This document shows, one piece after another, positions 1-8,699 of a DNA stretch of 64,000 nt. The translations under genes were made by a program, and so were the position numbers. Each line of letters begins with the position of its first letter. The first letter of the stretch is position 1. The notes beneath the pieces were generated by a model, which had not been told where the DNA came from, made no database searches, and was given only the letters and a program-made list of their open reading frames with translations. The DNA comes from Bombilactobacillus folatiphilus (GTDB lineage: Bacteria > Bacillota > Bacilli > Lactobacillales > Lactobacillaceae), in assembly GCF_023380265.1 (NCBI RefSeq), contig NZ_CP093366.1, forward strand, positions 682,001 through 746,000. The letters are read 5' to 3'.

Positions 1-32
1 ATTCCTTTCGTGTAATGGAACGATAATCAGAT

Positions 33-66
33 AAAAAGCTGAGAAGTTTAACTTCTCAGCTTTTAT
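33..66. terminator. Bidirectional intrinsic terminator
   Basis: A perfect 14-bp stem (positions 34-47 with 51-64, loop TTA) is flanked by A-rich sequence on one side and T-rich on the other, so it can end transcription on both strands. On the minus strand it lies just past the rnjA stop codon. On the plus strand it would close whatever gene ends left of the window. Confidence 0.85.
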
Positions 67-88
67 GAATCCAAATTAATCATAGTAC

Positions 89-1777
89 TTAAACTTGGGT
101 GGAAATAATCATTGGCAAAATCACAGGGTGACGTTCGGTTCTGCGATACAAAAATTCTTGTAAATTATCAACAATGTCCTGTTTTAGAACGTCTTCTGCA
201 ACTGCATCATCATTATCAAGATGAGTTTTAATAGTGTGAAAAATATGCTTCTGCGCTTGATTAATTAAATTACCAGATTCACGCATATACACAAAACCAC
301 GAGATAAAATATCAGGTCCTGAAAGAACTAAGCCCTTTTTATAATCAATGGTTGCCACAACGATTACTAAACCCTCTTCAGATAACATTTGACGATCTTC
401 AATGACTTCACTGCTAATGTCACCAATACCGTTACCATCGACATACACGTCACCGGCAGGAACATGTCCAGCCTTACGTGCCGAGTTTTGAGTTAAGGCT
501 AAAACATCCCCATTTTCATAAATGAACGTGTTTTCTTTGGGAACACCACATAATTGTGCTAACTCAGTATGAATTTTTAACATTCGGTATTCACCGTGAA
601 TGGGCATAAAATATTTGGGCTTAATTAAGCGTAACATCAATTTTTGTTCTTCTTGACCACCATGACCGGAAGCATGAATATTATTTACTTTACCGTGGAT
701 AACATTCGCACCAGCTTCCTCTAAAGCATTGATCAGGTGATTAACGCTGACCGTATTACCGGGAATAGGGTTAGAGGAAAAAATTACCGTGTCATCAGGT
801 TGAATCGAAATTTGACGATGGGTTCCGTTAGCAATCCGGCTTAAAGCAGCCATAGGCTCACCTTGGGAACCGGTACATAATAGCATGACTTTATTGGCAG
901 GTAACTTGTTGATTTCAGAAGCATCTAGAATTTCACTATCTGGAATATCTAAATAGCCAAGTTCACGACCATTGACGATTGCTTGTTCCATGCTACGCCC
1001 AAAAACAGCGACTTTGCGTCCATTTTGAATAGCGGCATCGACTGCTTGGGAAACGCGGTACAAATTAGAGGCAAAAGTAGCGAAAATAATTCTTCCGTCA
1101 ATTCTTTCAACGATCTGATGAATTGTGTTACCAACGAAACGTTCAGATTTCGAAAAAGTAGGAATTTCTGCATTAGTACTATCAGATAATAATAACAAAA
1201 CACCATCAGTACCCAATTTTGCCATTTTTTGCAAATTAGGTCCAGGTTGATTCCCAACTGGCGTTAAATCAAACTTGTAATCACCAGTTTGGATAATAAC
1301 ACCTTGCGGTGTGTGAATAGCAATTCCTAATGTGTCAGGAATTGAATGTGTTGTTCGAAAGAATTCAACACTTAAATTATTAAATGTAACAACGTCACTT
1401 TCTTGCAAAACGTTCATTTTGGTTGATTCTAACAAACCATGTTCCTCTAATTTACCCTTAATTAAGGCCGTTGCTAATGGACCAGCGTAAATGGGAACAT
1501 TGGGTACCTTTTGTAGAAAATAGGGAATTCCACCAATATGATCTTCATGACCATGGGTAATAAAAAGTCCCTTTATTTTGTTTTGATGCTCTGCTAAGTA
1601 CTGATAATCTGAGATTACATAGTCAATTCCCAGTAGCTCATCTTCAGGAAATTTAATTCCTGCATCGACGATAACAATCTCATCTTGGTACTGAATCGCA
1701 TACATATTTTTACCGATTTCACCTAAACCACCAATGGCAAAAACGGCAACTTCGTCTTCTTTAATTTTCAAATCCAT
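89..1777 (-). CDS. rnjA: Ribonuclease J1
   Basis: Metallo-beta-lactamase/beta-CASP ribonuclease, 562 residues, with endonuclease and 5'-3' exonuclease activity in mRNA decay and rRNA maturation in Firmicutes. The zinc motif HGHEDH is intact at residues 75-80, and the beta-CASP region and C-terminal domain follow at normal family length. I chose the ATG at 1777 (protein begins MDLKIKEDE) because GGAG lies 10 bases upstream, whereas a TTG six codons earlier has no ribosome site. That GGAG is inside the last codons of rpoY, only 4 bases upstream, so the two genes are probably translationally coupled. This is the paralogue with the complete active-site motif; compare rnjB at 22663. Confidence 0.96.
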   Translation of the reverse strand: MDLKIKEDEVAVFAIGGLGEIGKNMYAIQYQDEIVIVDAGIKFPEDELLGIDYVISDYQYLAEHQNKIKGLFITHGHEDHIGGIPYFLQKVPNVPIYAGPLATALIKGKLEEHGLLESTKMNVLQESDVVTFNNLSVEFFRTTHSIPDTLGIAIHTPQGVIIQTGDYKFDLTPVGNQPGPNLQKMAKLGTDGVLLLLSDSTNAEIPTFSKSERFVGNTIHQIVERIDGRIIFATFASNLYRVSQAVDAAIQNGRKVAVFGRSMEQAIVNGRELGYLDIPDSEILDASEINKLPANKVMLLCTGSQGEPMAALSRIANGTHRQISIQPDDTVIFSSNPIPGNTVSVNHLINALEEAGANVIHGKVNNIHASGHGGQEEQKLMLRLIKPKYFMPIHGEYRMLKIHTELAQLCGVPKENTFIYENGDVLALTQNSARKAGHVPAGDVYVDGNGIGDISSEVIEDRQMLSEEGLVIVVATIDYKKGLVLSGPDILSRGFVYMRESGNLINQAQKHIFHTIKTHLDNDDAVAEDVLKQDIVDNLQEFLYRRTERHPVILPMIISTQV

Positions 1778-1781
1778 AGCG

Positions 1782-2003
1782 TTAAAGCTCCGCAAGATCT
1801 GTTAATTGAAAATTAGAACTTTTTTGCTCATATTCTAAATAATTACCAGTTAATTCTTCGATAGATTCAATATTGTAATCGGTTTTGTCTTCAATGACAG
1901 CTCGAATATCAATAGCCGATTCACCCTCAGTATATAAGGTCTCAGTTGTTTCCCGACGGGGATTTTGAACAGTGTTATCTTGGTATAATACTTTATAAAT
2001 CAA
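1782..2003 (-). CDS. rpoY: RNA polymerase epsilon subunit (RpoY, DUF1447)
   Basis: Small acidic subunit of Firmicutes RNA polymerase, 73 residues, starting MIYKVLYQD and matching the RpoY family in length, N-terminal sequence and position directly upstream of rnjA. The start is a TTG with AGGAG nine bases upstream. In the known family the protein binds core polymerase and is dispensable in the laboratory. The pairing with rnjA is conserved across Bacilli and supports co-transcription of an RNA polymerase subunit with an mRNA-decay enzyme. Confidence 0.93.
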   Translation of the reverse strand: MIYKVLYQDNTVQNPRRETTETLYTEGESAIDIRAVIEDKTDYNIESIEELTGNYLEYEQKSSNFQLTDLAEL

Positions 2004-2108
2004 ATGACTCTTCTCCTTTTAAAAAAGTTTATAAACGTCGCAGGTGGTTGACATTACTATCAACAGTTATTCTTAATCATATCATATCCATAGATACTTG
2101 TATACAAA

Positions 2109-2141
2109 CAACTCCCGTGTTTCAACGGGAGTTGTTATATT
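2109..2141. terminator. Intrinsic terminator between def and rpoY
   Basis: Perfect 10-bp stem (2109-2118 with 2125-2134, GC-rich core CTCCCG) with a short loop. It lies just beyond the def stop codon on the minus strand and upstream of rpoY, so its likely job is to end def transcription. The plus-strand side also has a T-run. Confidence 0.75.
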
Positions 2142-2155
2142 TTTAATAATTAAAA

Positions 2156-2722
2156 TTAAGAAATAATAATCGTATTTTCTGTAGCTTTAAATGGTTCTGC
2201 TTGGTTAATATGATCATAAAATAAATGACCATTCAAATGATCAATCTCATGTTGACAGACGATTGCAGGATAATTTTTAACACGCATGGTCTGAGTATTA
2301 CCGTCAAAGTCTTGGTAGCGAATGGTTATTCGCGCACTTCTGGGCACGTAACCAGGTACGTCTTTGTCTACTGAAAGACAGCCCTCACCTTCGGCTAATT
2401 GTGCTTTTTGGACTGAATTAGAAATAATTACAGGATTGATTAACGTAATTTTTAATAGGTAATCTTGTTCTGCATTTGGACGATCATCAGGTACTAAAAC
2501 GGCAGCCATTTTTTCAGAAATACCAACTTGTGGTGCGGCAAGACCCACGCCTGCTCGCAGATGATGCTTTTGAGCAAATTCTAAATTTTGACTATTAATT
2601 AAATATTCCATCATATCATGAGCCAATTGTTTGTCTTCATCAGATAAGGGAAATTGAACTGATTGAGCGATCTTACGAAGAACTGGATCGCCATCACGAG
2701 TAATATCTTTCATCATATACAT
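2156..2722 (-). CDS. def: Peptide deformylase
   Basis: Removes the formyl group from the N-terminal methionine of new proteins. The protein is 188 residues and carries all three family motifs: [10 protein letters not shown] (58-67), EGCLSV with the metal-binding Cys (113-118), and QHEIDH with two metal-binding His and the catalytic Glu (157-162). The insertions before motif 2 fit the longer Gram-positive type 2 deformylases. The start ATG at 2722 has GAGGT nine bases upstream; further Met codons at positions 3 and 4 are less well placed. It is monocistronic here, ended by the hairpin at 2109. Confidence 0.96.
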   Translation of the reverse strand: MYMMKDITRDGDPVLRKIAQSVQFPLSDEDKQLAHDMMEYLINSQNLEFAQKHHLRAGVGLAAPQVGISEKMAAVLVPDDRPNAEQDYLLKITLINPVIISNSVQKAQLAEGEGCLSVDKDVPGYVPRSARITIRYQDFDGNTQTMRVKNYPAIVCQHEIDHLNGHLFYDHINQAEPFKATENTIIIS

Positions 2723-2846
2723 AAAATTGAGACCTCTTCTAAAACAATATATTTCTATATAATAATAGCTTAAAGTAGTGATAATTCATAGATAACTACT
2801 TGAAAAAAATATTGATAAAAAATTAATTAATCATTTTCATAAGTTA

Positions 2847-2875
2847 CTTGGATTTATTAAAAAAAGATGTTAAAA
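2847..2875 (+). promoter_or_regulatory. Predicted sigma-A promoter of the pdh operon
   Basis: TTGGAT at 2847-2852 and TAAAAT at 2870-2875 are separated by 17 bases, a good vegetative promoter geometry, about 57 bases before the pdhA start. Confidence 0.55.
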
Positions 2876-2886
2876 TAACTTCTGGA

Positions 2887-2903
2887 AACCTTTACAAAAG
2901 GTT
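2887..2903. promoter_or_regulatory. 7-3-7 palindrome at the pdh transcription start
   Basis: AACCTTT-ACA-AAAGGTT is a perfect inverted repeat that begins 12 bases after the predicted -10 box, so it would cover roughly +5 to +21 of the transcript. The position suits a repressor operator. The three-base loop and lack of a T-run argue against a terminator. The binding protein is unknown. Confidence 0.5.
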
Positions 2904-2931
2904 CTGTTGCATTTGAAAGGAATGGTAGAAT

Positions 2932-4032
2932 ATGGCAAAAAAATCAATTGTTGATTTTGAAAAGATCAAGCAAGAGCTTTCAGATTTACCTACTCCAATA
3001 CAGGTGATTGATCAGAACGCTAAGGTTGTTAATAAAGAAGCTTTTGATAGTTTTAGCGATGATCAACTTGTAGAATTTATGGAAAAGATGGTTTGGGAAC
3101 GTGCACTGCATGAGCAAACGATGAATTTCTCACGGCAAGGACGGATGGGTTTTTATGCACCAACGGCCGGTGAAGAAGCTAGTGAGATGGGTACTGTTAT
3201 GGCTATGAAGGATCAAGATTTCCTCCTGCCTGCTTACCGTGATATTCCTCAATTAATTCAACATGGAGCTACTGTAACAGAGGCATTTTGGTGGTCTCGT
3301 GGTCATGTTAAGGGTAATGAATTTAAGGCCCGTTCATTGATGCCACAAATTATTATTGGGGCCGCTTATTTAGAGACTGCAGGTGTGGCTCTGGGTTTAA
3401 AGAAAAATGGTGAAGATGCTATTGCTTTCAGCTATACTGGCGATGGTGGTACTTCGCAAGGTGATTCTTATGAGGGAATGAATTTTGCAGGTGCCTTTCA
3501 AGCTCCAGCACTATTTATTGTACAAGATAATAATTATGCTATCTCTGTACCAAGAGAAAAGCAGACAGCTGCTAAGACATTAACTTTAAAGGCAGCAGCA
3601 GCAGGTATTCCAGCTGTCCAAGTCGATGGTATGGATATTTTAGCTTGTTATAGTGTTGCCAAGGCTGCTAGAGAATATATTTTGGCTGGTAATGGTCCAG
3701 TTATGATTGAAACGTTAACCGATCGTTATGGAGCACACTCTTCAGCTGGTGATGATCCAAGTCGTTATCGTTCCAAAGAAGCTCAACAACCGTGGTTAGA
3801 TCGTGATCCATTAATTAGAATGCGCAAAATTTTAACTGATAAGGGTTTATGGAGTGAAGATCATGAAGAGGAATTGACTAAGAAATATAAAGATTCCTTT
3901 AAAGATGCTTTGAAAGAAGCAGATGCTGTTGAACCTGAAAAAGTTTCTGACATGTTGAAGCGGACGTTTGAAGTACCTACTCCTGAAATGCAAGTTGAAA
4001 TTGCAAAATTTGAAGAAAAGGAGTCCAAATAA
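2932..4032 (+). CDS. pdhA: Pyruvate dehydrogenase E1 component, alpha subunit
   Basis: Thiamine-diphosphate-dependent E1 alpha subunit, 366 residues, which with PdhB decarboxylates pyruvate and acetylates the lipoyl group of E2. The ThDP-binding motif is visible as GDGGTSQGD at 170-178, closed by NN at 200-201. It starts with ATG behind GAAAGGA. It is the first gene of a complete four-gene cluster (E1 alpha, E1 beta, E2, E3) in the usual Bacillus/Lactobacillus order. The same family includes branched-chain 2-oxoacid dehydrogenases, but operon order and E1 sequence fit pyruvate better. Confidence 0.95.
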   Translation: MAKKSIVDFEKIKQELSDLPTPIQVIDQNAKVVNKEAFDSFSDDQLVEFMEKMVWERALHEQTMNFSRQGRMGFYAPTAGEEASEMGTVMAMKDQDFLLPAYRDIPQLIQHGATVTEAFWWSRGHVKGNEFKARSLMPQIIIGAAYLETAGVALGLKKNGEDAIAFSYTGDGGTSQGDSYEGMNFAGAFQAPALFIVQDNNYAISVPREKQTAAKTLTLKAAAAGIPAVQVDGMDILACYSVAKAAREYILAGNGPVMIETLTDRYGAHSSAGDDPSRYRSKEAQQPWLDRDPLIRMRKILTDKGLWSEDHEEELTKKYKDSFKDALKEADAVEPEKVSDMLKRTFEVPTPEMQVEIAKFEEKESK

Positions 4033-4033
4033 C

Positions 4034-5011
4034 ATGACTAAAAAATCATATATTCAAGCCATTACTGATGCGTTAGATATTGAGTTACAAGAAGATCCTA
4101 AAACTTTAATTTTTGGCGAAGATGTTGGTAAAAATGGTGGTGTGTTTAGAACCACGCAGGGTCTCCAAGAAAAATATGGTGAAGATCGTGTTTTCGATAC
4201 ACCGTTAGCAGAATCCGGTATTTTAGGCTTATCAATTGGTTTAGGTTTAACTGGTTGGCGTCCTTTACCTGAAATCCAATTTTCAGGTTTTACTCTCGAA
4301 GGCGTTGATTCGATTGCTGGTCAAATGGCAAGAATGCGGTTCCACTTTAATGGTAAGCAAACTAGTCCAATTACAATTCGTTCTCCTTATGGTGGCGGAA
4401 CACATACAGCAGAAATGCATTCAGATAATTTTGAAAACTTCTTTGTTGGTGTCCCAGGTTTAAGAGTGGTGATGCCAAGTAATCCTTATGATGCTAAGGG
4501 ATTACTAATTTCTTCCATTGAAAATAATGATCCAGTTCTTTATTTGGAAAACCTAAAACTTTATCGTTCAATGAAAGATGATATTCCTGACGAAAAATAT
4601 AGTGTACCTTTAGATCAAGCTAATGTTGTTCAAGAAGGTAACGATGTTACTTTAGTTGCCTATGGTGCTCAAGTTCAAGAGGCGCAAAAAGCTGCTGAAG
4701 AATTAGCAAAGGACAATATTTCTGCTGAAGTAATTGACTTACGGACTGTTTCGCCAATTGATACGCAAACCATCTTTAAGTCAATTGAAAAGACTCATCA
4801 TGTAGTCGTTGTTCAAGAAGCTCAAAAGATGGCTGGTGTTGGTGCCCAGGTAGCGTCAGCTATTGCAGAGGAAGCTATTATGTCTTTAGATGCACCGATT
4901 GGACGTGTAGCAGCACCTAATTCAGTTTATCCATTTGCTTTGGCGGAAGAAGCGTGGATTCCACGTAAAGATGAAATTGTTGCTAAGGCGAAAGAAATTA
5001 TTAATTACTAA
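4034..5011 (+). CDS. pdhB: Pyruvate dehydrogenase E1 component, beta subunit
   Basis: Transketolase-like beta subunit of E1, 325 residues, forming the alpha2-beta2 E1 heterotetramer and contributing to the ThDP site and E2 docking. The reading frame is open further upstream inside pdhA, but the real start is the ATG at 4034, one base after the pdhA stop, with AAGGAG upstream in the pdhA tail; from there the protein begins [14 protein letters not shown] as in the family. The central region with [13 protein letters not shown] and the C-terminal EEAWIPR segment are typical. Tight spacing implies coupled translation with pdhA. Confidence 0.95.
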   Translation: MTKKSYIQAITDALDIELQEDPKTLIFGEDVGKNGGVFRTTQGLQEKYGEDRVFDTPLAESGILGLSIGLGLTGWRPLPEIQFSGFTLEGVDSIAGQMARMRFHFNGKQTSPITIRSPYGGGTHTAEMHSDNFENFFVGVPGLRVVMPSNPYDAKGLLISSIENNDPVLYLENLKLYRSMKDDIPDEKYSVPLDQANVVQEGNDVTLVAYGAQVQEAQKAAEELAKDNISAEVIDLRTVSPIDTQTIFKSIEKTHHVVVVQEAQKMAGVGAQVASAIAEEAIMSLDAPIGRVAAPNSVYPFALAEEAWIPRKDEIVAKAKEIINY

Positions 5012-5037
5012 TCAGAATTGAAAGGTAGGATTAATAC

Positions 5038-6318
5038 ATGGCATTTAAATTTACACTTCCAGAATTAGGTGAAGGAATGGCTGAAGGTGAAGTCGCTAAC
5101 TGGTTAGTTAAAGAAGGAGACGAGATTAAAGAAGACGATTCTTTAGTTGAAATCCAGAATGATAAATCAGTTTCAGAATTGCCTTCACCTGTTTCTGGTA
5201 AAATTAAGCAAATTGTAGCGCAAGAAGGAGATACAGTTGAGATTGGTGATCCCTTAGTTATTATTGACGATGGGTCTGCTGACACTCCAGATGACGACGT
5301 TGCACCAGCAAAAGAGGAAAAGGCGCCTGCATCCGAACCAGTAGCTGTTGACGCTAAAAAGGATGCTCCATCCGCTGCACCAACAGGACAAGCTAATCAA
5401 GATTATTTGGCAATGCCTTCTGTACGTCAATATGCACGAGATAAGGGTGTTGATTTGGCGCAAGTTACTCCTTCAGGAAAACATGGTCAAATTACTAAAG
5501 CTGATGTGGACAACTTTAATGGATCTGGTCAACCTGCTGCTGCTCCAGTATCAGCAAGTGCGTCTGCTGAAGTTGAAGCTACACCGATTAAACCATATAA
5601 ATCAGATGAACCTGAACTGGAAACACGCGAAAAAATGAGCATGACACGTAAGGCTATTGCTAAAGCAATGTCTGAAAGTAAGAAGATTACCCCGCATGTG
5701 ACAAGCTTTGATGACGTGGAAGTTTCTGTTTTAATGGCTAATCGTAAGAAATACAAGCAAGCCGCTGCAGATAAGGGTATCAAATTAACTTTCTTACCTT
5801 ATATTGTTAAAGCTTTAGTGGCTGTTTTGAAAGAATTTCCTGAATTTAACGCTTCAATTGACGGTTCAACTAACGAAATTGTCTATAAACATTACTATAA
5901 TATTGGTATTGCAACCAATACTGATCATGGTTTGTATGTACCGAATATTAAGAATGCTGATTCTAAAGGCATGTTTGAAATTGCTAAGGAAATTACTGAG
6001 AACACGCAAGCTGCGTATGACAACAAGTTAAGTGCCAAAGCTATGAGTGGTGGTTCTATCACTATTAGTAATGTTGGTTCCATTGGTGGTGGCTGGTTTA
6101 CTCCTGTCATTAATCAACCTGAAGTAGCAATTTTAGGCATGGGTAAAATTGCTAAGGAGCCATACGTTGCTGAAGATGGTTCTATCAAAGTTGGTAACAT
6201 GTTGAAACTTTCCTTAAGTTATGACCATCGTTTAATTGATGGTGCATTAGCACAACAAGCTTTGAACATGATGAAGAGTTTGTTACACGATCCAGAAATG
6301 TTATTGATGGAGGGTTAA
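5038..6318 (+). CDS. pdhC: Dihydrolipoamide acetyltransferase (PDH E2)
   Basis: Core of the pyruvate dehydrogenase complex, 426 residues. One N-terminal lipoyl domain is seen, with the lipoylated lysine in the NDKS context at about residue 43. An Ala/Pro-rich linker follows, then a peripheral-subunit-binding domain near 122-160, a second flexible linker, and the catalytic acetyltransferase domain. The active-site His-Asp pair lies in HRLIDG near residues 397-401. Having a single lipoyl domain is usual for Gram-positive E2 proteins. Start ATG with GAAAGGTAGG upstream. Confidence 0.95.
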   Translation: MAFKFTLPELGEGMAEGEVANWLVKEGDEIKEDDSLVEIQNDKSVSELPSPVSGKIKQIVAQEGDTVEIGDPLVIIDDGSADTPDDDVAPAKEEKAPASEPVAVDAKKDAPSAAPTGQANQDYLAMPSVRQYARDKGVDLAQVTPSGKHGQITKADVDNFNGSGQPAAAPVSASASAEVEATPIKPYKSDEPELETREKMSMTRKAIAKAMSESKKITPHVTSFDDVEVSVLMANRKKYKQAAADKGIKLTFLPYIVKALVAVLKEFPEFNASIDGSTNEIVYKHYYNIGIATNTDHGLYVPNIKNADSKGMFEIAKEITENTQAAYDNKLSAKAMSGGSITISNVGSIGGGWFTPVINQPEVAILGMGKIAKEPYVAEDGSIKVGNMLKLSLSYDHRLIDGALAQQALNMMKSLLHDPEMLLMEG

Positions 6319-6325
6319 GCGAAGA

Positions 6326-7747
6326 ATGGCTGATGTTGAACAAAAAGATACTGTAATTATTGGTGCAGGCCCCGGCGGCTATGTTGCTGCTATTCGGGCA
6401 GCGGAACTAGGGCAGAAAGTTACGATTATTGAAAAGGAATACTATGGTGGCGTTTGTCTCAATGTTGGTTGTGTTCCTTCCAAATCTTTGATTCAAGCAG
6501 GACACCGTTTACGAGAATCTAAAAATGGTGAAACTTACGGTATTGACACTAGTAAAGTTTCACTTGATTTTACGAAAACGCAAGCTTGGAAAGATGAAAA
6601 AGTTGTAAAGCGGATGACCAACGGTGTGAAAATGCTGTTGAAAAAGCATAAGGTTGAAATGATCGAAGGCGAAGCCTTTTTAGACAATGATCATCAATTA
6701 CGTGTTATGTCTACAGGTCCAAAGCAATTTATGGACAATGGCGGTGGTCAAACTATTCAATTTAAGAATCTAATTATTGCAACTGGCAGTCGTCCTATCG
6801 AAATCAAGGGATTTAAATTTGGTGAACGAGTGCTTAGTTCTACTGGGTTATTAAATGTTAAAGAAGTTCCCAAGGAATTAGTGATTGTTGGTGGTGGCTA
6901 TATTGGCACTGAATTAGCTGGAGCGTTCGCTGACTTGGGCTCTCATGTTACAATTTTAGAAGGTACTGACAAGATTATTCCTAATTTTGAACGTGATATG
7001 GTCAAAATTGTCGAAAAGAATTTAAAAGCCAAGGGTATTGATATTGTGACCAGTGCTATGGCTAAAGAAGCTAAGACTTCAAAGAATGACGTAGTGGTCA
7101 CTTATGAAGTGGATGGCAAACCTACTACAATCAATGCTGATTATGTGATGGTTTCTGTTGGTCGTAAACCAAATACAGATAATTTTGGTTTAGAGATGAC
7201 GGACGTTGAAATGACTGATCGTGGCTTGGTGAAAGTTGATGAACAAGGTCGGACCAATGTTCCTAATATTTATGCTATTGGTGATATCGTTGCAGGACCA
7301 GCATTGGCACACAAGGCCTTCTTTGAAGGTAAAACTGCTGCTGGTGCGATTTCTGGTGAAAAAACAGCTAATGATTTTTTGAGTGTACCATCAGTGTGTT
7401 TCAATGATCCGGAAATGGCTAGTGTTGGCTTAACCGAAACTGAGGCCAAAGATCAGGGTAAAGATGTAAAAGTGGCTAAATTCCCATTTGCGGGAAATGC
7501 ACGAGCAGTCTCTTTAGATAGTCCAGATGGTTTTGTCAAATTAATTTCTGACAAAAAGACTGGTACGATTTTGGGTGGTCAAGTAGTCGGGCCTAGTGCA
7601 AGTACGCTTGTATCTGAGTTGAGTATTTTAGTTAACTGTCAGCTTAATGAGGAAGATGTGGCTTTGACCATTCACCCACATCCTACTTTAGGTGAACCGA
7701 TTCAAGAGGCCGCTGATATGTTAATGGGTTACCCAACTAATATTTAG
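6326..7747 (+). CDS. pdhD: Dihydrolipoamide dehydrogenase (PDH E3)
   Basis: FAD-dependent disulfide oxidoreductase, 473 residues, that reoxidises E2 dihydrolipoyl groups with NAD+. The N-terminal FAD-binding GAGPGG motif, the redox-active CLNVGC pair (Cys44 and Cys49), the second nucleotide-binding GGGYIG motif and the C-terminal His-Glu catalytic pair in HPHPTLGE are all intact. It is the last gene of the operon, 7 bases after pdhC, and is followed by a strong terminator. Confidence 0.96.
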   Translation: MADVEQKDTVIIGAGPGGYVAAIRAAELGQKVTIIEKEYYGGVCLNVGCVPSKSLIQAGHRLRESKNGETYGIDTSKVSLDFTKTQAWKDEKVVKRMTNGVKMLLKKHKVEMIEGEAFLDNDHQLRVMSTGPKQFMDNGGGQTIQFKNLIIATGSRPIEIKGFKFGERVLSSTGLLNVKEVPKELVIVGGGYIGTELAGAFADLGSHVTILEGTDKIIPNFERDMVKIVEKNLKAKGIDIVTSAMAKEAKTSKNDVVVTYEVDGKPTTINADYVMVSVGRKPNTDNFGLEMTDVEMTDRGLVKVDEQGRTNVPNIYAIGDIVAGPALAHKAFFEGKTAAGAISGEKTANDFLSVPSVCFNDPEMASVGLTETEAKDQGKDVKVAKFPFAGNARAVSLDSPDGFVKLISDKKTGTILGGQVVGPSASTLVSELSILVNCQLNEEDVALTIHPHPTLGEPIQEAADMLMGYPTNI

Positions 7748-7771
7748 CTTCCTTTAGAATTAGAATTTGAG

Positions 7772-7805
7772 AAAAAATCGACGTTTTGGCGTCGATTTTT
7801 TTCTT
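7772..7805 (+). terminator. Intrinsic terminator of the pdh operon
   Basis: AAAATCGACG pairs with CGTCGATTTT across a TTTTGG loop and is followed by a long T-run, 25 bases after the pdhD stop. Confidence 0.88.
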
Positions 7806-7867
7806 TTCATGCACTAAGATAAGAGCAGAGGAAATCTTGGGACGATTATGCGAATGGAGTTTGATAG

Positions 7868-8629
7868 ATGACTAACTTGCATAGAATACAGCAGCATGTA
7901 TTAGAAATTTTGACACAAGTGAAAAATCAGTTACAAGCTGATTTGAGCTATCAAACTATTCAAATAAAATCTTCCAGCACAGATTTAGTTACTGAACGAG
8001 ATAAATCAGTTGAACAACAAATTATCACCTACTTAAAGAATTATTTTCCAGAAGCTCATTTTGTGAGTGAGGAGGGTTTTGGTGATCATGTCAATAATCT
8101 ACAAGGTTTGGTCTTCTTTGTTGATCCCATTGACGGAACTATGAATTTTATTAAAGCTCACGATCAATTTGCCTCAATGATTGGTGTTTATTTGAATGGT
8201 CAACCGCTTTTTGGCGCCATTATTGATATTATAGAAGATCAACTTTATTATGGTGGCGCTGGACTAGGGTCGTTTGTTAATGGTCGCAAATTACCGCAGT
8301 TAATTGATGTTCCCTTAAGTCAAGGCTTGGTCATGATTAGCAATCGTTTCTTGAATGATGTACCTTACCAAAATGTAAAAAATCAGAGTAGCGGATTACG
8401 AGTTTTTGGTAGTGCAGGGATTAGTTTTACACGTTTATTGAGAGGAAGTGCTATTTTATACATCTCAAAATTGAAGCCTTGGGATATGGCGGCTGGCTGG
8501 GCTATCGGCAAACCACTAGGTTTAATAATGCGAACGATTGACGGCACCCCTATAAGTATGCTAAAATCACAAACTGTAATTATCGGAACAAGATGCGCAA
8601 CAGAAGAAGCTGAGAGAATTTTATCTTAG
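7868..8629 (+). CDS. Inositol monophosphatase family protein
   Basis: Mg-dependent phosphatase of the IMPase/FBPase/3'-phosphoadenosine-5'-phosphatase fold, 253 residues. The metal-binding motifs are present: VSEEG (66-70), DPIDGT (86-91) and WDMAAG (205-210). It resembles the YktC/SuhB proteins that are common in lactobacilli and sit here upstream of typA. The substrate cannot be told from sequence: inositol phosphate, pAp or another sugar phosphate are all possible. Start ATG with GGAG eight bases upstream. It stands between two terminators, so it is probably its own transcript. Confidence 0.88.
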   Translation: MTNLHRIQQHVLEILTQVKNQLQADLSYQTIQIKSSSTDLVTERDKSVEQQIITYLKNYFPEAHFVSEEGFGDHVNNLQGLVFFVDPIDGTMNFIKAHDQFASMIGVYLNGQPLFGAIIDIIEDQLYYGGAGLGSFVNGRKLPQLIDVPLSQGLVMISNRFLNDVPYQNVKNQSSGLRVFGSAGISFTRLLRGSAILYISKLKPWDMAAGWAIGKPLGLIMRTIDGTPISMLKSQTVIIGTRCATEEAERILS

Positions 8630-8636
8630 TTTGATG

Positions 8637-8667
8637 AGCTGTGATTCCAACAATCACAGCTTTTTTA
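8637..8667 (+). terminator. Intrinsic terminator
   Basis: AGCTGTGATT and AATCACAGCT form a perfect 10-bp stem with a 5-base loop and a six-T tail, right after the phosphatase gene. Confidence 0.88.
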
Positions 8668-8699
8668 TACACTTAGATCTAATGGAAGGAAGCTAAGTT

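Noticed and set aside
1..30. IPFV-stop at the left edge as the end of a gene
   Set aside because: Only four codons are inside the window, which cannot support a call.
2041..2100. TTGACA at 2048 as a plus-strand promoter
   Set aside because: No good -10 follows at 16-18 bases, and the only downstream sequence is antisense to def.
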